The position numbers and the translations under genes were made by a program. Shown here one piece after another: positions 50,887 through 60,750 of a DNA stretch of 64,000 nucleotides; within the stretch, counting starts at the first letter, position 1, and every line of letters begins with the position of its first letter. Source of the stretch: Capsicum annuum (lineage: Eukaryota; Streptophyta; Magnoliopsida; Solanales; Solanaceae); contig NW_025856222.1 in the NCBI RefSeq assembly GCF_002878395.1, forward strand, positions 5,176 through 69,175, given 5' to 3'. The notes under the pieces were generated by a model. The model saw only the letters and a list, made by a program, of their open reading frames with translations. It did no database searches and was not told the origin of the DNA.

Positions 50887-51456
50887 TCCCCTTACTTTGG
50901 TCTACACAACCTTTCCTTTTTCTACTCTTGGATTGCCACCTTGCACACCCTTACTCCTTTTAATCTTTTGTCTCTCATAATTATTCAGATTGGATTAGGT
51001 GAGAACTTCTCTTTGTGGCTTGGGCAGAATGTTCGTCATGAGATGATTTCCTATTGGCTCTTCTAATATTAGGACAATTTTGTACATTTGGAACTTTATG
51101 TTGTGCAAACCAATCAGAACCCAGGCTCACATGACCATATGTCAAGGGATAATATTGCACCACACCTCCTCATAGTAATCAAATTAGGACAAGACAACTT
51201 TCATCCTCTCGGTAACCTTAAACCCGTCCAAAGAATATTGAATAAGTAAAGGTTCTCAAAACAACTCTAAATAGTCAACCATGGATGGAAAGATGTATTT
51301 TCTATATCACCTATCATCTAGCATAATGAGGCAGCCTGGTACCCCACAAATGATCACTTTTCCAAAGTGAACACTCCTTCTCGGATCAATATTGTATGGC
51401 ACAATAGTACCCTTCAGCTTTTGAGATATATGCCTTCTTCTTCTCATGGGAAAACC

Positions 51457-51789
51457 TCAACTATAGCTAGTATAACCATTCACACCACTTTGACCTTGAT
51501 AAGAAGTAATACAAGGTAAAGAGTATGAATTTTCACACTCCACATGTGCACTCTCACTATAACTCTCATAAACTTTACAAATGAAGGGGTTATACCTAAA
51601 TCCAATTCTAGGTTCCTCTTGGGTAGTGCAAGACTCCCCATATGTCCTATTTTCATCATAAGAACCATCACAAGGCCGTACATCATCTCTATACTCACTA
51701 TAAGTACTAGGAACTTCACTCATCTCACTTTCTCCCTCAAAATAGTAACTTTCAAATCTGCTCGTGCCTTGATCTTGGCTATTTTCATA
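51457..51789 (-). pseudogene. Element D Tyr/Ser/Glu-rich ORF piece (start of the family ORF?)
   Basis: The minus-strand frame contains MSEVPSTYSEYRDDVRPCDG and continues with ENRTYGESCTTQEEPRIGFR. Upstream, in the same frame without a start, is YENSQDQGTSRFESYYFEGE, so coding probably began further right (toward 51900). The composition (Tyr, Ser, Glu, Gly) resembles no Gag I know. Confidence 0.42.
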
Positions 51790-53174
51790 GCCCCTATAAT
51801 CTAATCATCGTAGCCATAAAATCCCTCACTAAAATCACAGTCTCCCATGTTATAGTCAAATAATCCGAGGCTACCAAGATATGTTCCCCTTATACCGCTT
51901 TGTCCCTACAAAATGACCAAACAAGATAAGTAGTAAAAGCTCCTCACCAACACTCGTATAAACTCACCTTCGTGATCTTCTCAATTGGAGCGGTGAATAT
52001 TGAAAGTTGCATATACTTCGGTAGTCAATAAGATGTCAATCCTACTTAGCATCCAGAATAGATTCCTATTTGATTGACTCAAGACACAAAATAGAAAAAT
52101 ATACTTACAAACTTGAAACAACAAAATTCAATGAATCAAAAAGAGAAAAGCACACAAATAATGAAGACACAAAAGAAAAAAGGACTCAACAACTAATCTA
52201 CAACTAAGTAGGTGATTAGTAGTTGTTAATTAGTTCTAGAATCAAGAAATGAAACTAAAAAAAAAGAAAAGAAAATTAGAATCTAAATTTGAGCTTCAAA
52301 GTATTTTGGGATGTTGATGATATGGCACTTTGATGATGTGGCAATTTGGTGATGGGGCGGTTTGGGTGACGTGGCAGATTTTTTCCTTGTTGACAATTTG
52401 AATTGAATTTAATTTGGAAGATGTGGAAATTCAGTTTTGGTAGGGACAAACAAGAATTTGGAGCCTTTTTTCAAATTCAAAAAGGAGTTTTACTTCTTTG
52501 CATGTTTTTGGCAAAACACTTTTTTGAAGACCTTTTGGATCCTTCCTCTTTTGTATGTCTTGGGAAGTGCTCTTTCTCTCTTTTGGTAAAGAAGACTTTT
52601 GAAAGACCCTTTTTTCTCTTCCACTTTGGATGTCTTAGAGTGGTGTCTTTGAAGACTATCAAGAAGACACATTCTCTTTCTTTAATTTCTAAGATCAAAC
52701 AACCATTTTCTCTTTAACAAATATGAAGATGGTGAAGAACACCAAGAACACAAGTTTTTGAATCTTTGAGTTCTATAGTTCAAGTTGGATCCCATACATC
52801 AACAACATATTTTTCAAGCTCCAACCTTCAACAAAAACATCAACAAGACGTTTTAAGCCATAATATCAATAACAAATATCAACAACACTCTTTCAAGAAA
52901 CTAATCCTAAAACAAAAGCAACCTTCAAATTTCAAAAACAACTGGGAAATGGCTCAAAATTTAGATCTTAACTCTGTAAGTGTTAGTCAAGAAGGGACTA
53001 ACAATAAAAACATTAAAACACACAAAAAACACAATAAAACTAGGCTTCAAATTTTTGCCTAAATACAGAAACGTGGATAGACTACTATTTTTGAGTTTTT
53101 TAGTTTTTCAACACCTCTTTTTTTTATTTTTGAGTGAACAAGCCCAAGATTGATCTCGTCGAAAAATAATCAAT

Positions 53175-53190
53175 GATGCTTTTGATACCA
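53175..53190 (-). other. Element D primer binding site
   Basis: The minus strand reads TGGTATCAAAAGCATC, 2 bp from the LTR. The first eight bases match the initiator-Met primer site, as in element C. Confidence 0.72.
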
Positions 53191-53192
53191 AA

Positions 53193-53948
53193 TGATAACG
53201 AACGATTTACAAAAGCTAAAAATAGTTCACAAACTCAAGACAAACTCAAGAGCACAATGAAAAACACACGGGAAGAAACAACATAAACAAACCGAGACAA
53301 GAATAAAAGGATACAAACACACACAAAAATAATACAATAAAGTAAAGGATAGTTAAGAAGACATAAGATCTTATGAAACAAAGATAACGAAAATGTATAT
53401 AAAATGTAAATATCCTTAAAGTTGCAACATCAAACACCCATCTTCTTACGGTGACCGCTAAGGGAATCAACTCACCTCATGAACCACCATTTCAAAGAAA
53501 GAGAACAATATTGGATTTTCCAAGCCCTACACTAACTACATGGCTTTTCCAACCCCTACTCTAAAGGTGTTACACTCTCAAACAGAGAAGAAAGTCTTTC
53601 ACATATTCATCATCAATAAAACTAAGTGAAATAACCCTAACATATTCTATTTATATTCTATTACTTGACAAGACAAAAATAACCACAATGCCCTTAATGA
53701 GGGGCTGCCTTAGAGTGTAATAAAGGGGCTTTCTTGGAGTGTTTATAGCTTTTGTTTACACTTCAACACTTGTATTCTTTAAAGGCATGTCCCAAGAAAC
53801 CTTCCACACACAAGATTGCTCTATAGTGTCCTCAAATCATCCATTCCATGTATGTTCCTATGTCCTCAATGAAACCAAACCTTGAGTCTTCATGTATTTA
53901 CTTTGAATGATGTCGTTAGGAGCTATGATGGTTATTTGGCTCGTATCA
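53193..53948 (-). repeat. Element D, 5' LTR (756 bp)
   Basis: It pairs with 48419-49170. It has the same ends, a TATA box at 53648-53655, and scattered substitutions. Confidence 0.9.
53648..53655 (-). promoter_or_regulatory. TATA box in the D LTR (right copy)
   Basis: TATAAATA on the minus strand, as in the left LTR. This is the copy that would have driven transcription of D. Confidence 0.6.
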
Positions 53949-54594
53949 TGCATGGACTCACTAGTGCAACTACTTACACAGACATTTGGTTATTTAAGTG
54001 GTAATTGCTTTAGTAGCCAAAGTGTCAACTTAGCAGCCAAGGTTGGTCCCTCCCATATTGCTTTAGTGGAGACTTGACCGCTTTAGAGGACATCGCTTAA
54101 GTAAAATATTGTTTACTAAAGTAGAGGTTGACTTGGAACAAAAGTCGCTTAAGCCGCCCTTTTTCGCTTAAGCAGTGGTCGCTTAAGCAGTCAAGTGACT
54201 GCTTAACCGATAATTCCAAGGGCATTAAAAAGCAGTCAAGTGACTGCTTAAGCGATAATTGTAGGGGCATTAAATTCTCCTCTTCATCTGAGTTTTTCCT
54301 ATTTTCTCCATGTTCCAAGAGCATTAAAACACTAGAGGTCTTAGAAAGTTAGGAGATAAATTCTTGCATGATTGCGGGGTATTAGTGAGCTCAAGTTTAA
54401 CTATCCAATTTTGCCCTAAAACCATAGTTTCTTATGGGTTGAATTAAGTGTTGTTTGAGTTTGAAATTTACTCGTTCTTTAGGGTAAATAATCCTTGAGC
54501 ATAATGGGATGTGTTGGTAATTTTGAAATTATAATTTCACAAGTAGGCCACTCATGGGATTTTAACTCAATTTTGGACCAAAATTATTAAAATT
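53949..54594 (+). mobile_element. Element G1, 3' LTR, right part
   Basis: It continues the G1 LTR after the D insertion (TGCAT repeated at 53949-53953). It contains a dense cluster of CGCTTAAG motifs and two inverted repeats. The right end is not clear: G2 Gag-like coding can be read from about 54600 with no recognisable LTR end or primer site in between. This suggests that a deletion joined the LTR to the middle of G2 gag. Confidence 0.6.
54060..54262. repeat. CGCTTAAG motif cluster with two inverted repeats
   Basis: GCTTAAG occurs five times, with several GCTTTAG/GCTTAAC variants. Between 54196 and 54262 a unit is tandemly duplicated; each copy contains AAGCAGTCAAGTGACTGCTT, an inverted repeat with 9-bp arms and a 2-bp centre, followed by a 'gcgataatt...ggggcatta' phrase. 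Confidence 0.8.
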
Positions 54595-55091
54595 CAATAT
54601 GGGTATCATTATTCTGATATTAATATGAGAAAGAGCGGTGATCAGTCTATGAGAGGTTTATCTATGGGCCAAGCTAGGCATGGTGGCTATACCAAATCAG
54701 TCAAATTTGTGAGTTTTGGTTCATCTCGTCAGTCATTTTTTTACTTGTGAACTTCCTGATCATTTCTCTAAAGAGTGCCCTAGTAGTTGGACAATAGTTG
54801 TTTCATTCTAAGGAGCTACTCCCATTAGTGCAATTCATCCCTCAAGTAAAGGTAGATCACAAGGTCGTAGAAGTGGTTACTATAGTGCTCGAGGTGGTAC
54901 TTAGGCAGGTAGGGTAGATGGTCATTCAGGTGCCCAGTAAGGTGGCGAGCATAGTCAATTATATGTAGTACCTGCTAGGCCCAAGGCTAGTGCTTTGAAT
55001 GTTATAGTCATAGGTTTGATTTTGGTATACCGTAAGTTGGCTCTTGCTTTATTTGATTTTCTATCTACTTATTCTTATATATCTGCTTATT
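54595..55091 (+). pseudogene. Element G2 gag C-terminus and start of protease
   Basis: The plus-strand reading includes SMRGLSMGQARHGGYTKSV, a partial zinc knuckle (TCELPDHFSKECP, with the first Cys lost), a Gly/Ser/Arg-rich tail and the protease region LALALFDFLSTYSYISAYL. In relatives the last reads LFDPGSTYSY, so the active-site Gly is gone. It is broken by stops and cut at 55091 by solo LTR H. The reading resumes at 57724 (FFGDLLSVSLRVST). Confidence 0.78.
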
Positions 55092-57723
55092 TGTAATGCC
55101 CTGTACTTCTACCTAGCTTAAATTCATCCCAAAGATGTCAAAATCATTCCTTAAATATGAATACACCTTTAAACATGTGGTATTTTCAAGATTTTCACTT
55201 TTTATCATGTGAAAAATTGAATAAGCTTTCCATCGATACCAAATTCGCTCAAATCCGACATCTGAGCGAAAAGTTAAAGCCTTTTTAGTGAGACAGTGTA
55301 TCACCTGAGCCATCAATGCATCGTAGAGCAGGCCAAAATGGCAATCGTCAAAATCCAGTGAACCTCCGCAATTATGGTGCATCATTCCAAGGCTCAAATT
55401 CAGAATTGTCCTTTTTCTAGTATCTCAATGCAATGTCTCCGCGTTATGCCAAACTTCCAGGTTCCATCCAGTATTGCAACGAGATTTCACCACATCGCAC
55501 CGTAAGCCCAGTTTCCAGTGACACAATCCGATAGCGCCATATCGCAACAGCCTGTCAAATTAAGAAATTTTAACAAAAATAAAAAAAATACATCTAGGGT
55601 TAAATGGGTCTTTTCCCATGATTTTAGTTCTTGCTTAAACACAAAATCTAAGGATATCATTATTCACTTTATTTTTCCCAAATTGAGTTGCTCTCTCTCA
55701 AGCCAAGGAACCCTAGCTCTCAAATTCAAGGGCCAAATCACAAAAACTCTCCATCAATCCTTCCAAATTCATTAACTCAGGTATGTCAAGTGTTGATTCA
55801 TGGATCCCTTTCACAGATGAAGCTCAAAAATCTCTTTTTCAAAATTCAAGTATATGAATTTTTATGAATCCCATGTTGGGTTTGCTTTTTTTTTTTTATG
55901 TTGATAATGACCAATTGAATTCTAATCTATGTTTGGTGGTAGATTTTATGTGGAATTAGTTATTATATGAGTAGATTTATGTGAACCAATGATTAAACCC
56001 TTGAATTGTAATATTAGAATTGAATCATGATGTTTACTTGTTGTGAAATGTTGTCTATATGTATTATGTTCATTATGTGCTTGATGAATTGCCTATGTGA
56101 ACTAATAAGAGAAGAAACCATGCTATGATTAGTTTATGCGCAAGTGTTTGACAAGTTGTCCATGAGAATAGATTAATGCCACGATATAGTATGCACTTAT
56201 GTATTCCCTATTCAGGTTCAAGTTATATACCCCAAGTGTTCGCTGAAATGTCCTAATGAATGAATTGTGAGTATATAGCCATTGTTGGGCTTTTAGGCTT
56301 GTGTCTTGATTTATATATTATGCTATTGAGTCCTGGGGATATTTAATACCCGATAATTTAGCTGTGCGCCTAGAGTTAGTGTCATGTTTTCACGATATCC
56401 TCAGTCAAGCCATGTTCAGTAGAATTCAATTAGTCACGTGACTCAAGAAAACTCAGTAAGCTCAATAATACCATAAATCTCATAAAGCTTAGTAATTCAG
56501 TAATCTCAGTAGTGTTCCATCAGTCAATAGAACTCAATGAACTCAGTATAGTTTAGTTCAGTTAATCATGTTCAGTATCTATTCAGATGAGAGTAGGATT
56601 TAGCACCGAATGAACATAAGGATAAGGACACACACTGACAATTGAGGGTGTGATCCTTAGAAGCAATTCTTGCATTCTAGAACTATGTAGCCAACATAGG
56701 TTGAGACGTCAACATTGATAGATGAGGGTTGATGAGATGGATAAACACTGCTATATGAGGGTCATACCATTCTCTTTTGGGGATACTGTCCGATGAAGGA
56801 CACACACAACTTTTCTTTACCAGTAGCACGGTATTGATACCCTTCTAATTGGGTTTACAGATTGAACCCCAACCTATCTATATTGATTTAGTTGGGGCAT
56901 TTTGGTTAGATAACTACTTCCTACAGTTACAATTTCAGACTCAGTCTCAGTTATAGAACTCAGATAGTTCTTTAGAATTTTAGAACTGTCTAATATTGTT
57001 AACTCAGAAAGTCCGGACCTTAGTTAGTCCCATTAGAACCTAGACTGTCAGATACAGTCATTCAGTAGCAGTGATATCAGTTATCAGTGACTCATGTTAT
57101 CAGTAATCAGACTCAGTAGTCAGTACCATCAAGAATTCAGTCATAGTTACTTATTCATGCATGTATTCTCACGTTTATGTTATTCAACCAGTTAGCAGTG
57201 TTTATGCATTTGAACCCATTGTATTCAACCTACCTCACTTGCATACAGTACATTCAAATTTACTAACGCATTGGCACTATGGTGTTTTATAACATAGGTT
57301 CAAAAGCACGAGCTCCAGAGCCTCAGTAGCATTCCAATTTCAGCAATTAGAGGTAGCAGTGAGTCCACATCCTTTGAGCACATGATCATTACTTTATTTC
57401 TTTATTACTTAGTTTATATCAATATTTAGAGTTAGTTGGGTACATGTCCCATCAACTCCTTATTCAGACAGTTAGAGTTTTTTCAGACTATCATGGTTAG
57501 ACAGTTTATTTTAGTTGTTTTAGGTATTTCATACCCCATCCAGATATTATGTTATATTAGTTATGTTATAGTTTTGAACCTTATGAACTTTCAACCATTA
57601 TTTCTGCATTTATACAGTATATTATGCAGTGTTCAGGTATAGATATCAGTCATGGGTAGCTTGTGGTCCTTTAGGATCTTGAGCACTGTGTAGCATTCCA
57701 GGTACCAGATTTGGGGCATTACA
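55092..57723 (+). mobile_element. Element H: solo LTR, 2632 bp, with perfect target duplication
   Basis: It runs from TGTAATGCCCTG to TTTGGGGCATTACA. TTATT at 55087-55091 and 57724-57728 is a perfect 5-bp target-site duplication, and the G2 protease reading continues across it. Orientation follows from its 3' part ('gagcactgtgtagcat'), which matches the 3' end of the A and I LTRs ('agcaccgtgtggc'). It shares the module near the start ('aagctttccatcgatacc...cgctcaaatccgacatctgagcgaaaagtta') with the E and A LTRs. The stretch 56390-57180 is rich in CAGT/CTCAGT. There is no internal domain, so it is a solo LTR. Confidence 0.9.
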
Positions 57724-60044
57724 TTATTATACACCATAGTTGGAGTTTTTTGGTGATTTACTATCTGTGTCATTGCGTGTATCTACTCTCATAGGTAATT
57801 CTTTAGTAGTGGATTGGGTATTTAGATCATGTGTTATGATAGTTAGTGATGTTGATACTCGTGTTGATCTTATTATTCTTGACATGCTAGATTTTTATGT
57901 GATTCTGGGCATGGACTGGTTATCCCACTACCATGCAGTCATGGATTGTTTTTCCAAGACTATAATCTTAGCCATGCCCAACATAACCCCAGTCGTGCGG
58001 CAGAGATTGATTAATCATGATCCAAAGGGGATTATTGCTTATGTTTTTGCCAGACAACTTATATCAAGGGGTTGTGAGTCTTATCTCGCCTATGTATGTG
58101 ACACCCATGTAGAGAGTTCGATGCTTAACTCTGTCCGTATTGTATGTGAGTTTCCAGATGTGTTTCTTGATGATCTGCCTAGTATCCCTCCTGACCTTGA
58201 GATTGAGTTTACTATTGACCTTAAGCCTGGCACCCGACCTATTTCTATGGCACCTTATCATATTTCTCCTACAAAGCTTAAGGAGATGAACTCTCAGCTC
58301 TAAGATCTTCTTGGCAAGGTGTTCATTACACTAAGTGTGTCACCGTAGGGAGATGTAGTTTTGCTTATAAAGAATAAAGATGGTTCGATATGGATGGATA
58401 TTGATTATAGGCATCTTAACAAAGTGACAGTAAAGTATCATTATCCTATACCTCGCATTGATAAATTGTTCGACCAGCTTTAGGGTGCAGTTGTATTCTC
58501 TAAGATAGATTTGAAGTCCGATTATTATCAGTTGAGGATCCGGGGTTGAGGATATCCCAAAGATAGCCTTTAGGACCTATTATAGTCACTATGAATTTTT
58601 GTTGATGTCATTTGGGCTGACTAATGCTGAGCCATATTTATGGATAAGATGAACCGTATGTTCAGATGTTATCTAGATTCATTTGTTATTGTGTTCATTG
58701 ATAATATTCTTATCTATTCGATGAGTAGTGAGGAGCATGCACAACATTTGAGAGTTGTGTACTAGGTTTTGCGAGAGAATATCTTTTTTCCATATTCTCT
58801 AAGTGTGAGTTTTGGGTTGAGTCAGTGTCTTTTCTTGGACATGTGGTGTCCAAGGCGGGTATTATTGTAGACCCGGCTAAGATTTTGGTGATTCTTGATT
58901 GGGCTAGACCTATATCTCCGACTAAGGTTCTCAGTTTTATTAGGTTGGCCAGTTATTATAGATGCTTTGTTAAAGTTTAGCTACCTTAATAGCCCATAGA
59001 CAAGATTGACCTGGAAGGAAGTTCCCTTTCAATGATCCAACGAGTGCGAGTTGAGATTCGAAAAGCTCAAGGATTGTCTCACTTCAGCCCCAGTGTTAGC
59101 TATTCCAGTTGAGGAAGAGGGATTCACTATTCTTTATAATGCTTCTGGTGTTTTTCTTTGTTGTGTTTAGATGTCGTATAGTCATGCCATTTCCTATGCA
59201 TCTAGATAGCTAAAGGTGCATGAGTGCAACTACCCCATTCATGATTTGGAGTTGGCCGGTGGTAGTTTTCTCACTCAAGATTTGGAGGCATTACTTATAT
59301 GGTGTGCGTTGTGAGATTTTCACCGATAATCATAGTCTTCATCATCTTATAACCCAATGAGATCTTAATTCTTGCCAGCGTAGGTTGATAGAGATTCTAT
59401 AGGACTATAATATGTTTATCTTATATCATCCAGGTATGGAAAATGTTGTGGTGGATGCCTTGAATCGCAAGGTAGTGAGTATGGGTAGTTTCGCTTGTAT
59501 TTAATTTTATTAGAGTCCATTGGCATGGGACATCCAGTCCTTAGCAAATTTGATGATTCGCCTCAATATTTTAGATCCTGCAAGGATTTTGGCTTTTGTG
59601 GAGGCGAGGTCCTCACGGTTTGAGCAAATTTGTGACCATTAGTTTGAGGATAGTAAGTTGTGTCTTCTTCGTGATCTCAGAGTGAGTGGTGAGTCTAGTA
59701 GATACACCATGGATTCTGATGGTATATTAATATTTCAGGGTCTTATTTGTGTTCCCCGACTTGATGACTTGATAAAATCGATTTTGCACAAAGCTTATAA
59801 TTGTAGATGTTCTATTCATCCTGGTATATCCAAGATGTATAGAGATTTGAGGTAGTTGTACTAGTGGTATGGTATGAAGAGAGATATGGAAAAATTTGTA
59901 GGTCGTTGCCTATGTTGTTAGTAGGTTAAGGAAGTGCATCAAAATCCAGGTAGATTCACTCAAAGATTACCCATTCCCAAGCAGAAATGGTAAAGAATCA
60001 CCATGGACTTCATTAGTGGCTTGCCTCGTACTTCCCATGGTCAT
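57724..60044 (+). pseudogene. Element G2 pol: protease end, RT, RNase H, integrase N-terminus
   Basis: The open part 57740-58303 (187 aa) reads SLRVSTLIGNSLVVDWVFRS, DLIILDMLDFYVILGMDWLS and FPDVFLDDLPSIPPDLEIEF, up to the RT N-terminus (APYHISPTKLKEMNSQL). Then, with stops and shifts, come [21 protein letters not shown] (58694-58720, one catalytic Asp lost), RNase H blocks ([29 protein letters not shown]) and the integrase zinc region (SIHPGISKMYRDL, about 59810-59850). The last block is ITMDFISGLPRTSHGH. LTR I interrupts it at 60045, just before the first integrase catalytic Asp. Confidence 0.9.
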
Positions 60045-60188
60045 TGTAATGCCCCGATTCCTGAGAACCGGAGGCCACACGGTGCTTATGATCCTGAAGG
60101 ACCACAAGCTAACCCTTTTTCTGATATCTGTACCTATTCACTGCATAATATAATAAAATACATGCAAAAATTGGCTAACACTTGCCAT

Positions 60189-60418
60189 AAGGTTCAAACA
60201 TCTAGAAATATACAATACCTTAAACCACACACTAATACATCTGTTTGAAAAGCCTCTACACTGCCTGAGCTGTAGAGTTAAAGGGACAATTCCCCCAACT
60301 AACTCCATCTACTAAAATCAAATACTGTAATAACAACATGCTCGGATGATGAGGACTCACTGCTGCACCCACTTCTGCTATACAAGTGACTTCTAAGATG
60401 CTCCAAGTTTCACTCCTC
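60189..60418 (+). repeat. 230-bp exact duplicate, copy 1, left of the gap
   Basis: It is identical to 60521-60750 at every position compared. It ends exactly at the first N, as expected for an unmerged contig overlap. Open frames across the gap here are artefacts. Confidence 0.95.
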
Positions 60419-60518
60419 NNNNNNNNNNNNNNNNNNNNNNNNNNNNNNNNNNNNNNNNNNNNNNNNNNNNNNNNNNNNNNNNNNNNNNNNNNNNNNNNNN
60501 NNNNNNNNNNNNNNNNNN
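60419..60518. other. Assembly gap, 100 N
   Basis: Exactly 100 Ns, a common placeholder for a gap of unknown size. Confidence 0.99.
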
Positions 60519-60520
60519 TT

Positions 60521-60750
60521 AAGGTTCAAACATCTAGAAATATACAATACCTTAAACCACACACTAATACATCTGTTTGAAAAGCCTCTACACTGCCTGA
60601 GCTGTAGAGTTAAAGGGACAATTCCCCCAACTAACTCCATCTACTAAAATCAAATACTGTAATAACAACATGCTCGGATGATGAGGACTCACTGCTGCAC
60701 CCACTTCTGCTATACAAGTGACTTCTAAGATGCTCCAAGTTTCACTCCTC
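60521..60750 (+). repeat. 230-bp exact duplicate, copy 2, right of the gap
   Basis: It is identical to 60189-60418. After it the LTR sequence continues normally, so the true sequence probably contains one copy. Confidence 0.95.

Larger units (their letters stand above)
48419..53948 (-). mobile_element. Element D: non-autonomous LTR retrotransposon, 5.5 kb, same family as C
   Basis: Two direct LTRs (48419-49170 and 53193-53948) are read on the minus strand as TGATACGAG to TGTTACA or GTTATCA. TGCAT at 48414-48418 and 53949-53953 is a perfect target-site duplication. The primer site (TGGTATCAAAAGC) is next to the right LTR and the purine tract (AAGAAGGGAAGGA) next to the left LTR. The 4.0 kb internal region contains several unrecognised open frames but no RT, RNase H or integrase. 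The leader (about 52480-52950) and the last ~200 bp match element C, so both are members of one pol-less family inserted in opposite orientation 43 kb apart. Confidence 0.9.

Noticed and set aside
60386..60640. Open frames across the N run
   Set aside because: They exist only because Ns do not create stops; the flanks are an assembly duplicate in an LTR.
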